In this document: positions 35,401-43,800 of the stretch, in pieces
Position numbering within the stretch: the first letter of the stretch is position 1
How the letters are laid out: the number at the start of each line of letters is the position of its first letter
From: Takakia lepidozioides
Lineage: Eukaryota > Streptophyta > Takakiopsida > Takakiales > Takakiaceae
NCBI GenBank assembly: GCA_030704615.1
Contig: CM060734.1
Coordinates: 6,884,001 to 6,944,000 of the forward strand
Direction of reading: 5' to 3'
Length of the DNA stretch: 60,000 nucleotides
Notes under the pieces: model-generated
What the model was told of the DNA's origin: nothing
Seen by the model: the letters and a program-made list of their open reading frames with translations, nothing else
The model's database searches: none
Translations under genes and position numbers: made by a program

Positions 35401-38261
35401 TCCGATTTCGGACACCCTCGAAGGTGCCGGGTTCTTTAGGCTTCACCTTAAACTTTGCCTTAGTAGAAGTGGCATTAGCCGCCTTCAACATGTCTTTCAA
35501 TGTCCCACCAAACTGCGCCAACAACCCTTCCCAAAAGGCTGCTGGCATGGGAGGCATCTGTTGGTCTGTCGGAGCTCTCAGAGATTCCTCGGGCTCCGAA
35601 TCCTCAGATTCCTCCCGTTCTTGAGGCCGAGCAATGAGCTGAATGCTTTGCGCACAAGGGTTCAGTAGACTGACCCTGGGACCTACACGGAATAGGACTA
35701 CTCATCCTCATCCTCATCCTCATCGTCAGAGGAGGAGTCATAGCTATCCGATGAGCCTGATGACTCCGCGCCCTTTGCCTGAGCACATAAACCAGGCGGC
35801 ATTCCCCTAACTCCCACAGAGCTCTCATATAATCCCTGGCCATGACGACTCCCCCCCCCCCCCCCTCAGCCATACTAGTGCCCTGTAGTGCACTCATCCC
35901 CTCCGTCTTGGCCATGTTGGTCATGAGGGATTGCCAACCATGTTCCTTGGCGTAGTCGTACTCTACCGGAGATGACAACCTCTCAAACGTGGTTTCCTAC
36001 ACATGCCACAAATTAAAGTCAGTTTCTCACGATGATGGAGCCAGAAAGAACATAACAAAATACATAGGGAAGTATGACTTACAAATCAGAGGATAAAACC
36101 CCTCGATCCGCCGGGGCCCCATTTGTGTGTGGATTCGTGCTTCTCAAGGCGGATTGTTGTTGCTTCGCGTGCCCTTTGAAATTTATCCTTGTTTGCCGCA
36201 TCGTTCTCTCCCGCAATGAGCGCATCCCACGATGTCTATGCCCCCCCCCACAATTAGTGAATTACACACATACGTTGCATCGAATCCACCTCAATTAATG
36301 CACATGCAATAAATGGAAGGTGAAATGATTCAAGGATTTGCCAACCTGTGAAATTCCAAAAGGTGGTTTGGGTGTGACCCCCTTTTCCATTGCCCTCCGA
36401 ATCCTTTGTCTGGCACGATACCTCATGTTCTTCAAGTTCTGCCCCACCATCTCCATCACCCTTGTCTCACTCCAATTGCCCGGAAACCGGCGGTCTAGCT
36501 CACGGGCATACTTGCGCTTCTGGCCATAGTGCTGATCACCCCACTCGATGTGCCAAGGGAACCACGCCGCTGCGAGTTTGAAGGCTGGCCCCTTCATAGC
36601 CGCCCAAAACGCACCGCATGGGTCACCATGCTTATTGACCTCCACCGGTGGCACAACGATCTTTGCCAAGGCCACCTCCTTTATCCCCCGGGATTTCTTC
36701 TTCTTCTTCCCACCCTCTCCCTTCTTTGCAAGCTCCTTCCCCACCTCCTTTGTTATCCCACTGCCTTCCCCCGCACGCACCCACCCCGTCATCTCCATGG
36801 GACTTCTTCCTCTTCTTCTTTTCCTTCCCCTTCTCCACGACTACCTCCTTTTGTCGCGGCCCTTTGCCTTGAGGGCAGGGGGTCGGGACGCAGAGGGGCT
36901 GCCCCTACGGTGGGGGCGGTGGCAGTAGTAGGTACGGGGGGATTGAAACCCAAGGCACTCAAGGAGGCGAAGGCGCTCACTGGGTGGAGCCCCGCACACC
37001 GGTTTCTATCTTATTCATGTGTCGTATCGGCCTCACCCTCGATTCATGCTTGCTTGAATCAATGCAATAAACAAAATTGAGTACATGTTAAATCAGAGCA
37101 ATGGAAGCTCTAACGTCTTCCAACACCCAAGAAAGAAACCAGGGAAAAACCCTAAATCACCCCCAATTCACCCCCCAACCACCCGGATTGCCACCCCAGG
37201 GCATCGCTTGGGCCAGCGTCCTTGCCCTTGTGCGACGCCCGGGCGTGGCACAACCGTCCCCGGGGCGTCACTAATCGGATGTCGCATAAATGCGACGGAT
37301 GGGGGTTGCAAGCTACTACCCCCCTCCAGTGACGCCCCGCCGTCGCTTCTTGGCCATCCAGGGCGCTGGCGGGGGCCTCCTTCTAGCCACGCCCGGCCGT
37401 TGCTACTATCCCGACGACGGCGTTGGTTAGGGCAACAGCTCGGCATGGCAACCAATTTTTTTTTCTCCATTCTCGGACTAAAAAAACACCACGTGGCGGA
37501 GGGGGGGTTAGGCTCAGCCACCCAGTGGCGTCGCTGCCAGACATACCCCGGCGTCGTATGAGGAGACCCCGTCGCCACAGTGCAGTCGCCCAGTGTGACG
37601 CCGGGGCGTGGTTACTTGCGACGCCCGGGTGGCTGGGTGCCATTTTTTTACAAAAAACAAACAGGTGGGGGAGGCCTTGTGTTGGGCACAGGGACGCCGA
37701 GGCGTCGCAGCTAGCCCGGACGTCGCACAAACGAAAAACCCGTCGCGCGGGGGGGGGGGGGGGGGGGGGGGGTCGGTCCCGGCTTTGCCACTATGTTGCT
37801 ACTAGCCACGCCCGGCCGTGGCTAGTTGTGACCCCCATCCGTGGCAAGCCTAAAAAACCCGTCGGCTGCGCCCCTGCCTCAAAAGCGGCGTTTAGTGACG
37901 TCACGGCGTGGCTGCGGCGTTGCCGCGACGTCACTGACACCCCCCCCTCTTTTCCTGTAGTGTGGGTGCAATACTTGTCCTTCTGTTTTAAATTCTTACA
38001 TGATTTCGTGCATCCATTTGCACTCCTGCAGGGGCTTCCTTCCATGCCTGCAAGTATACAGGAAGGCATTTTCTTGGGATGGAGGGGGGCAAGCAGCTTT
38101 ACACTCAGGTCATCGCACCACTGTCTGAGGGGTCATCGCATTCGACTCAGACTGAGAACATTGTGGTGGAGCAGGATCTGCAAGAGCCCGATGCTCTGGA
38201 TGTCGATTCCGATTTCTCATGTGAGTCAGTGCAAGTTGTGTGTGGCAGTTCAGGGAGCTGA
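18203..38261 (+). CDS. putative N-4/N-6-type DNA methylase-like gene with a transposon-filled intron
   Basis: Candidate exons: about 18203-18726 (basic and acidic low-complexity, ends CAG|GT), possibly about 19099-19292 (contains one stop), 20297-20434 (starts [10 protein letters not shown], ends AAAG|GT), 20703-20991 and 38032-38261. The last two join in phase and give the strongest signal: [20 protein letters not shown], then VVDLSMGT, then [19 protein letters not shown]. This resembles the end of N-4/N-6 methylases, where a DPF/DLxxGxG motif that binds S-adenosylmethionine is followed by a helix and GRxxxGxE. The usual catalytic (D/N/S)PP(Y/F/W) motif was not found in the exons I can see. 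The protein ends at TGA 38259-38261. The 5' end may lie nearer 17.8 kb. The intron 20992-38031 contains the CACTA element. Methylase activity is inference. Confidence 0.5.
19440..20280. repeat. ~137 bp tandem repeat array carrying near-palindromes
   Basis: Copies of a TTAAGGCATCGTTGACGACA-GCTTAA motif start at about 19461, 19555, 19691, 19828, 19965, 20103 and 20231. Most are 128-138 bp apart (the first pair is 94 bp apart). Sequence between motifs also repeats, e.g. GGTCTGTTTGAAAAATGA and GCTGTGAGGAGGGGAAAGAT. A perfect 12-nt-arm version lies just upstream at 18809-18834. The array sits in an intron of the methylase-like gene. Confidence 0.8.
21870..22345 (-). CDS. B3 DNA-binding domain protein (CACTA second gene, C-terminal part)
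   Basis: On the minus strand the segment around 22060-21930 reads [20 protein letters not shown], then LVF, a short spacer, and [10 protein letters not shown]. This fits the plant B3 fold signature (W..F..dh.L..GD.lvF, then F.V.iF). Upstream (22345-22200) is a [16 protein letters not shown] block that has a second copy at 35978-35900 ([16 protein letters not shown]). The two places are therefore copies of one CACTA-borne gene; only this copy keeps the B3 part. Stops between the blocks may be introns or decay. A role as the element's accessory DNA-binding protein is inference. Confidence 0.6.
22350..22660 (+). pseudogene. captured UPF1/SMUBP2-like SF1 helicase fragment
   Basis: The plus strand encodes [20 protein letters not shown] and then, one frame over, [20 protein letters not shown] followed by [22 protein letters not shown]. 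These are the C-terminal motifs IV-VI of UPF1-like superfamily 1 helicases, where the last motif normally ends NVALTRAR; here the final Arg pair is changed to HD. The two parts are in different frames (shift near 22400-22430) and the N-terminal Walker motifs are absent, so this is a gene scrap carried by the CACTA element. Confidence 0.8.
22665..23535. other. non-coding CACTA interior with a (GA)n microsatellite
   Basis: No convincing gene is seen. An uninterrupted GA/AG dinucleotide repeat runs from about 23371 to 23419, and CT-rich text lies at 23050-23125. Confidence 0.7.
23539..26602 (-). pseudogene. TNP2-like CACTA transposase lacking its catalytic middle
   Basis: In order on the minus strand: an acidic N-terminus then [20 protein letters not shown] and [14 protein letters not shown], followed by [20 protein letters not shown] (26440-26100), the TNP2 N-terminal zinc region; [20 protein letters not shown] (25480-25420); a DUF4218-type region (25169-24640) with [30 protein letters not shown] and [18 protein letters not shown]; and a DUF4216-type end (24067-23860) with [20 protein letters not shown] and VVVHAQPRG, then a long Asp/Glu-rich tail to 23539. 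The segment that normally carries the DDE core and zinc-binding CPVC-type motif between the first two blocks is not present in 25490-26090, where only degenerate sequence is seen. Stops break the frame. The copy cannot encode an active enzyme, so mobility would need help in trans. Confidence 0.85.
26605..27973. other. AT-rich and CT/GA-rich CACTA interior, no gene
   Basis: The stretch 26700-27600 is AT-rich with A-runs and no conserved coding signal. It contains two similar copies of a CATTTGCC(C/T)CCC block (about 26878 and 27055), suggesting a small internal duplication. From 27640 to 27970 it is dominated by CTCTCT and GAGAGA runs. Confidence 0.6.
27974..32340. repeat. 4.4 kb fold-back (inverted repeat) element
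   Basis: The sequence from 27974 inward matches, in reverse complement, the sequence from 32340 inward, with the centre near 30,530 in a GCAGCTGCTGCTCAGTCAGT-type stretch. The left arm is about 2.5 kb and the right about 1.8 kb; the right lacks the counterpart of about 28,238-28,992, with a GGTTTG microhomology at both deletion ends. The arms hold matching open frames (30034-29801 minus and 31044-31400 plus, MMMRR(I/V)NLLPCCYM), which look incidental. Near the centre each arm ends in runs of C/G and CTCTCT. Confidence 0.85.
32341..33345. repeat. extra copy of fold-back end and low-complexity runs
   Basis: A block at about 32690-32900 repeats the outer end of the right fold-back arm (32145-32340) in the same orientation, e.g. 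ATGACCTGAAATCCCACCCT. The rest, 32930-33330, is poly-T, poly-G/C and CT/GA runs. No gene is seen. Confidence 0.75.
33380..34445 (+). pseudogene. unrecognised spliced coding fragment in the CACTA interior
   Basis: Plus-strand frames encode a basic start ([18 protein letters not shown]), a segment with [20 protein letters not shown] and [17 protein letters not shown], then after a plausible GT..AG intron (about 34137-34247) [20 protein letters not shown]. The composition resembles a gag-like or DNA-associated protein but no family is recognised. It is cut by the gypsy fragment that begins near 34,450. Several frame changes are present. Confidence 0.35.
34450..35600 (-). pseudogene. Ty3/gypsy gag-protease fragment
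   Basis: The minus strand starts near 35557 ([20 protein letters not shown]). It shows a retrotransposon gag domain ([20 protein letters not shown], then [14 protein letters not shown], about 35390-35240), a CCHC knuckle [14 protein letters not shown] near 34810, and the protease active site [12 protein letters not shown] near 34550. The sequence ends near 34,450 right after the protease start; no RT or integrase follows and no LTR was recognised. It is nested in the CACTA element. Confidence 0.8.
35640..36798 (-). pseudogene. CACTA second-gene copy (N-terminal part)
   Basis: Minus-strand blocks at 36798-36295 contain a Lys-rich start, [20 protein letters not shown], then [20 protein letters not shown] and [13 protein letters not shown], a helical basic region like those in CACTA-borne accessory proteins. 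A block at 35978-35640 ([16 protein letters not shown]) matches one upstream of the B3 domain at 22.3 kb. The B3 end is missing here because the gypsy fragment interrupts. It probably encodes an accessory DNA-binding factor of the element (inference). Confidence 0.45.
36850..37960. repeat. right subterminal repeat region of the CACTA element
   Basis: From 37,150 the DNA is GC-rich, with many copies of CGCCCGGGCGTGGC, GACGCCGGGGCGTGG and GCCACGCCCGGCCGTGGC in both orientations. It includes a G-run at about 37,747-37,772. Long open frames here are artefacts of composition. Confidence 0.75.
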
Positions 38262-38847
38262 GGGCACATCCTTCTTTATTCCTCTTCTGTTCGCAACTTT
38301 GGCCAGCATATTATTTGTCTTACATATTGGTATGTGTTTGCAAGAGTCCCAGGACACCACGGTTTCTGTCTTTCTTTGCCAACCCGGAATTTTACCCGAG
38401 TCCAATAGCATATTTTGTATTGCCATGCTATGCGGAGGCTGCAGCGGCCGAACTTAGTCTACTCTCATCTCCCCCTCCTGTGCTTTACGACAAAGATGGT
38501 TTTGTGCAGAGCAGGGGTAGTGTCTTCATAGATAGTTGTTCATTCGTTTTGGACACTGCCTCCTGTAGCAGTGGATATTCTTCGTCGGAATGAATCCACT
38601 GTTTTCAAACGATTTTTGTTAAAGCACAAAATTGCCTCTACACCTTCTTTGCAATTGGGTCTCAACATCTCTCTCGACCTTCTGTACCTGGTAAAAGGAC
38701 AACCCTAAACCCTCCTCACTTAGACAAGGCAATGTGCTCTCCTTTTCGGCAATGCAAAACATACAAAGTCTACTTTCATAGTTGATTTCCAAGGAAGTCT
38801 AGCAAGACCCTCCGGGGTTCACTGCCCAGCTCGGGGGATTTCGCAAC
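38262..38847. other. 3' flank of the methylase-like gene
   Basis: The sequence continues after the stop codon, probably as 3' untranslated DNA. Plus-strand open frames to 38593 overlap the last exon in another phase and have no recognisable domain. No second gene is supported. Confidence 0.5.
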
Positions 38848-39731
38848 CACTACTAGAAATTCCTTTTTAATTTTCCTAGAATCCACAAAGTACATTCATC
38901 CAAGTGCCATTCATCCATGGATGACATTCATCCAACATTCATACATCGTTCATCCATAACGGGATTTTCGGTATGCATGTATACTGGCCACTATCCGCAG
39001 TAATAGGTCCTCTAGGCCAAACAGGTGTCCGCGGATATAGGTGAGCAGGTCTAGAACCGTGAGCAGAATTCTGCTCACACAATTTTTTGCTCACGGATTC
39101 TGCTCATGGTTAAGCAATCCCTGTCCCCAAGCCACCCCCCGTTTGCTATAAAATCAAAAATGAAAAACCCGATAGATGCGTCGTTTTTTTCAAGCAACCC
39201 CTTGGGAGTCGCTTTCAACTACAATCATGCGGGCAAAAGAAAAACAACAAAAACGTTGTTTTTTACGGCGACCCTTCCTAGTGTGATGCCAGAGCACTAA
39301 AAGCGACCCCCCCAGGGGTCGCTTTATAGCCGCCGCCGGCCGTCGCTTTTTGGCCTATGCATTAATATGAAATAATAATAGAAAAATAATTTAACTCACT
39401 TCTTAGCAGCGACGCCCCGAGAGTCGTTTTATCTTATTGATTTTCCGTCGTTTTTTTTACGCGATCCCCAGGGGATTAAGTATCCTAGGTTGGGGAGTAC
39501 TAACCAAGCGACCCCCCGGGCGCCGCTTCAGAGGGCATACCGGACGGCTGAGAAACAACCCCCAGGGGGTCGCTCGTAAGTCGCCGAAAAGCAACGACGT
39601 CATGATGACAACGGAGCAATGGCTTGTGAGTCGCTTTTAGGGAATTTGCCGTGGGGCGGTATGTTTTAGCCGTAAAACGATGGTAGGGGCATCATTTTCG
39701 CGTTGTTACTCCCCCCTTGAACGGTGTAGTG
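38848..39731. mobile_element. possible small CACTA-like insertion
   Basis: The left end reads CACTACTAGAAATTCC and the right end, reversed, reads CACTACACCGTTCAAGGGGG, the latter close to the CACTA terminus style of this window. The interior (39280-39640) repeats short inverted motifs of the type AGCGACCCCCnGGGGTCGCTT. The ends are not clearly complementary beyond CACTAC and the 3-bp flanks differ (AAC versus CCT), so this stays tentative. Confidence 0.35.
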
Positions 39732-40805
39732 CCTGTGTGCAGCTGAAGCTCCAAGTTGGCCCGGCAGCCAGTGTGGGAGTTAGGCGCGCGCACCAAAGCG
39801 AGTATCTATGATAGGAAGGGGAGTTTACCGAGGTGAGGTGCGCGTCATGCAACAATTGTGGCACCTTCCAAACAACCACAAGATATCGACCCCCCTCCCA
39901 CTGTTACAAAGATTCATGGGATGCCAAAGGTACCATACATTTTGAGTTCTTCATTCCGTTCAACATTTGTTGTTTCTCTATGATCCTCGATCATTGTGAC
40001 ACAGGGCTGGCAGCGCAGTTGTCACCGGTGTGCATGGCAGAAATAAATATCAGTGTCACGATATTGTTGAAGGCATGTTCCGTGTTGAGGTGACTGAGAT
40101 CTATATTGCACATTGTCGCTGCTTATCCTAACAGAGGACCCACCACAAATAGAGTTGCTTTATGTCCTTGGTCTGAGTTGTCTTTGGCCATAGAAGTACA
40201 TGAAGAGGGCTTCTAGAGGTTTCTTTAGCTTGGACACATACATTTCTAACAATGAGGGAAGTGTAGGAAACTAGTTAGACGTTCTTAGCATGCATGCATA
40301 GACATCATGCAGATATATGCTCAGAAACTGATGGCTCGATTTTGTTGACACAAGGCATAGTGTTCCAGCACTTTGATCCATGGGATCCTCTTTTTTTGCG
40401 AAGTCAAGTTCTATTACTTGAATCTTCAAAACTATTCGGAAATGTTTAGATCTGACAGTAGGCGAATGTAGACCATTGGGGAATCTCCAGCATACCAACT
40501 AGGGGAATCACAAAGTAACCAGAGATACTATTTTCAATTTCGGGGCTTCGCGAGCAGGTTTTTCCTACATTCATCCACATTCATCCGCTCGAAAATATAG
40601 CAATTTAACCGTGGATTTCATCCGTCCGCATCCGAACTATGTCCGTCCACATCCATCCGTCCCGGAGCGCGGGATTGTGAAATGAACTCTTCCTCTCTGC
40701 GCCATCTCCCCTCGCCGCGATGCACGAGCTCGCTTCTCTCTCCTTCAGCCTCATCTTCGAAGCCTACGATTAGGTGTGCAACTTTCCTATGTTTCCAGGT
40801 TTAAT
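39732..40805. other. intergenic region and probable 5' UTR of the axis gene
   Basis: No gene is seen from 39732 to about 40,680. The stretch 40,560-40,660 is rich in CATCC/CATTCATCC words, also present at 38,880-38,955. At 40,686-40,800 a CT-rich, CTCTCTCC-containing stretch and a CAG at 40,799 look like a leader with a short 5' intron just before the chosen ATG at 40806. Confidence 0.5.
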
Positions 40806-43800
40806 ATGAAGGGAATGAAATTGGATTCAGAAGAAATTACCCTGAGGATGGGAACAGCACCGGTCGCGCTGCCTCAAGATAAACAGATTGCTGGCCCTCC
40901 GAAATCTCCAATTGATCCTACTGTTTCAGAAAATCAAGTGCAGTGGATCTGCAATTTTTTTGAAAAGGTTAGACTTACTGAGAATCTCCTTGGTTTACGG
41001 ATTGCGAGGTGTAATTTGGCTGCAGATTGCAATCAATCTTAAACTCTAACATTCAGGTCCATTTTGTATCATGATAAGCGATAAACTGCTTCTTCGGTAT
41101 CTGTCTTGGGTAGCCATTGTACCTCAGTGTGCGAACCCTCATGTAGCAACTTTCTGCTTTAAATTGGAAGTAGCGACACGCAACGATTAACGGTGCAAAG
41201 AGTAGTAAGCTTGTTCTTAGTGTGGTTGCAGGTTCAACGGTCAGTGCAGGTAGACCATTTGACGTTACATCGGTTATTCCGGACTTTGCAAAGCTGGTCC
41301 CAATCACCAGCAATGAATGAGTTGCTTGACAGTGGTTTTGTTGCGACTCTGGCGACATTATACGATAGCTTGCTGCAAAAGGATTTCGGCAAGTCGGACG
41401 TTTTGACGTCTGTACTGAACCTCTTGTATTTAATTGAGGACATGACTGAGGCTCCAAAAGGTAATATGTTGTCTTCATCCTGCTCTTTGGCCCTGTCAAA
41501 GCAGACATGGAAAGTATGGCTGGAATGTACATGCTACAGTTCAGTACGTTTGGCTTTGTATCGATGCTAGAGTAGCTTACTTAGCGGTGAGTGGTGTTGC
41601 ACTTCTTATGTGCAATTTTCATGTAGAAGGTGTCCGACCAAATGCTGCAGTGTATCTAGCATATGAGTGACGGTTTTGTATTGGAGCTGCTATTGTGCAT
41701 ATTTTAGTGGTTTAGGATAGTCAACTATTTGAATCTAGTTTCATTGAAGGTTCGTCTTTATTGCATGCTCTCAGGCAAAGATCTGTGTGGAAAGTACTTT
41801 GTATCACGACTGTTGGTCATTGCACCTGCCAAAATGATGCCTGTGAGACTACAGCGCGCTGCAGTGGAGACTCTTTGTGCCCTCATTACGAAGTCTCCTG
41901 CAAATCAGCAGGCTGTCCTTGACAACTTGAGTGACTGGTATTAAATTTGTGACGATTCATTATGTTGTGTTTTGCAACCTGATTCACAAGATAAACTACA
42001 TAGCTGTGCTTCCTATTCAAGCCAAATTGAACTGATATCACTACTCAAACCTGGCATTTTACTTATGTGCATTTGAAGTACGGTAGCTGGTAGGCCAGTA
42101 GAAGCTTGTGAGCTTGCACTATACTAACCTGGATTGAAATTTGGCAGCTCAAAGCTTTTCAAGGTATTTCTACCGAAGTGCGGTGATTTTCAGCTGCAGG
42201 CCAGCATAACTGAAATATTCTATAGGCTGTCAAGAAGAGAACCTCAGGTTCTCAACCTGATAGAGGATGAAGTTGTCAAAGGCACGCTTTCCTCTCTGCA
42301 TCAAATGAAGACGCCAGATCTTCTGTCTGAGATACGAAACCTGGTTGTCATGCTAAATAAAAGTCTTGGCCCATTGAGAAGGTACATTGATGTTGCCGTT
42401 GTTGATCTTTGCCTGTCAATTGTAGAGGGCCTTTCCAAACAAGGGGAAGAGAAAAATACCAGGGTTTTGTCTCTCTGCTTGAATCTGTTGTGACAAGTAT
42501 TGTGTATGTCCTGGCAGTGTTTACTCGTTTTTATCGGAAGGTGTCATTATCAATGGCCGTAGTGTCGCATCAGCAGAAGAAAAGTGGGTTGACTTTGGAA
42601 AGACACACTTCAGCTTCTACGCAGTATCAACATCTGACAAAGAAAAAGTAAAGTCTTCTTCGATGTCCAGGGGACTCAGCACTTCATTTGTTTTTCCTTC
42701 ACATAGATAACTTCAGTTTCCACTGGAGTATGCTGTCATGACTTGTGTGGTCCGTAAATGACACATCATTGTTTTCCTCTCAGGATGACACTGATGCTCG
42801 AATGGTTGACATACTTTATGTGAGCATCATGTAAAGTCTTCTGTGATGTCCTGGGGACTCAGCACTTCATTCTTTCTGTGAACATTCATTGCAATGTATG
42901 CTCTCATTCCTTGTGTGGTCAATAAATAATGCACCATTGTTTTCGCCTCTCAGGATGACACTGATGCTCGAATGGTTGACATACTTTATGTCAACATCAT
43001 CAATATAAGGAGTAAGTCTTGCACCCACCACGGTTGCACTGATGTATGTCTTGGGGAATGGCAAGGAGGCATGTCTGTGAAGAGATTTGTGAGGCATGAG
43101 TGAGTAATAAGTTATCCCAAAGGTCTGGTTGTGATTTTTGTGTCAATTGGTCAGATGAATTGCAAGTGCAACTAGCAGATTACCACTGGCATGGCTTTTG
43201 TACTGCAGAGTCCTCTGACCTACATCTGGAGATTGATGTACAAGAGAAAAGAAGACAGCTGCTCTCCTTACAGGTGGAAAAGTCTACTGAATACTACTGA
43301 GTTTGCTCCTGCCGCTGTGTTGCTTCATCAGTTATCTATTTCACATATTGGGAGGTTGGCAATCATCTTTGCGGGATTAAAAACATTTCATTGGTTGCAG
43401 GATGAGAGCAGTTTGAGTCGGCAACTCCACATACAGCTTTCATTTGCTGCAGAGGGTAGGCAGAGCTTTACTTCTCTCTCCTTCCAAAACAAATTGTCAC
43501 TGCATATAAACGTGAGATTGCTGGTTAACATGTGAACAGAGTGATTCCGAGAAAGACATGTTGCATGCTGCATGTTTCAACATATTATGTTGCTAGACTG
43601 GACCAATATGTTCAAAAATTTTCCCCTTGGGGTGATTTCATTCAAAATCAAACTTATGGAACGTTTTGTGCTTCAGACTTATCTGCGATAGTGGCACACA
43701 TTATACCCAAAATACGTCCATATGAGGTAACTCACAATGAATTTCTATCAAGCAAGAGAATCCTGTATTAGGGATATTATCTGAGTGGTGTTACAATGTT

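Larger units (their letters stand above)
21022..37962. mobile_element. 16.9 kb CACTA (En/Spm) transposon with nested insertions
   Basis: The left end is CACTACTGCAAAAAGGGGGG and the right end, on the complementary strand, is CACTACAGGAAAAGAGGGGG; both continue into TAGTGACG/CAGTGACG. The 3-bp target duplication TGG is present at 21019-21021 and 37963-37965. Both subterminal regions (21040-21440 and 37150-37940) are packed with GC-rich repeats of the type GGGCGTGGCAAGG or ACGCCCGGGCGTGGC in both orientations, typical CACTA transposase-binding arrays. Inside are a TNP2-like transposase on minus, a B3-domain gene on minus, a helicase fragment, a fold-back element and a gypsy fragment. The element lies within an intron of the methylase-like gene. 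Confidence 0.88.

Noticed and set aside
42382-42425. A 44-bp intron followed by a coding exon to 42650 in the axis gene
   Set aside because: That reading gives no resemblance to the family, while an intron to 42517 restores VYSFLSEG and the WVDF motif in phase.
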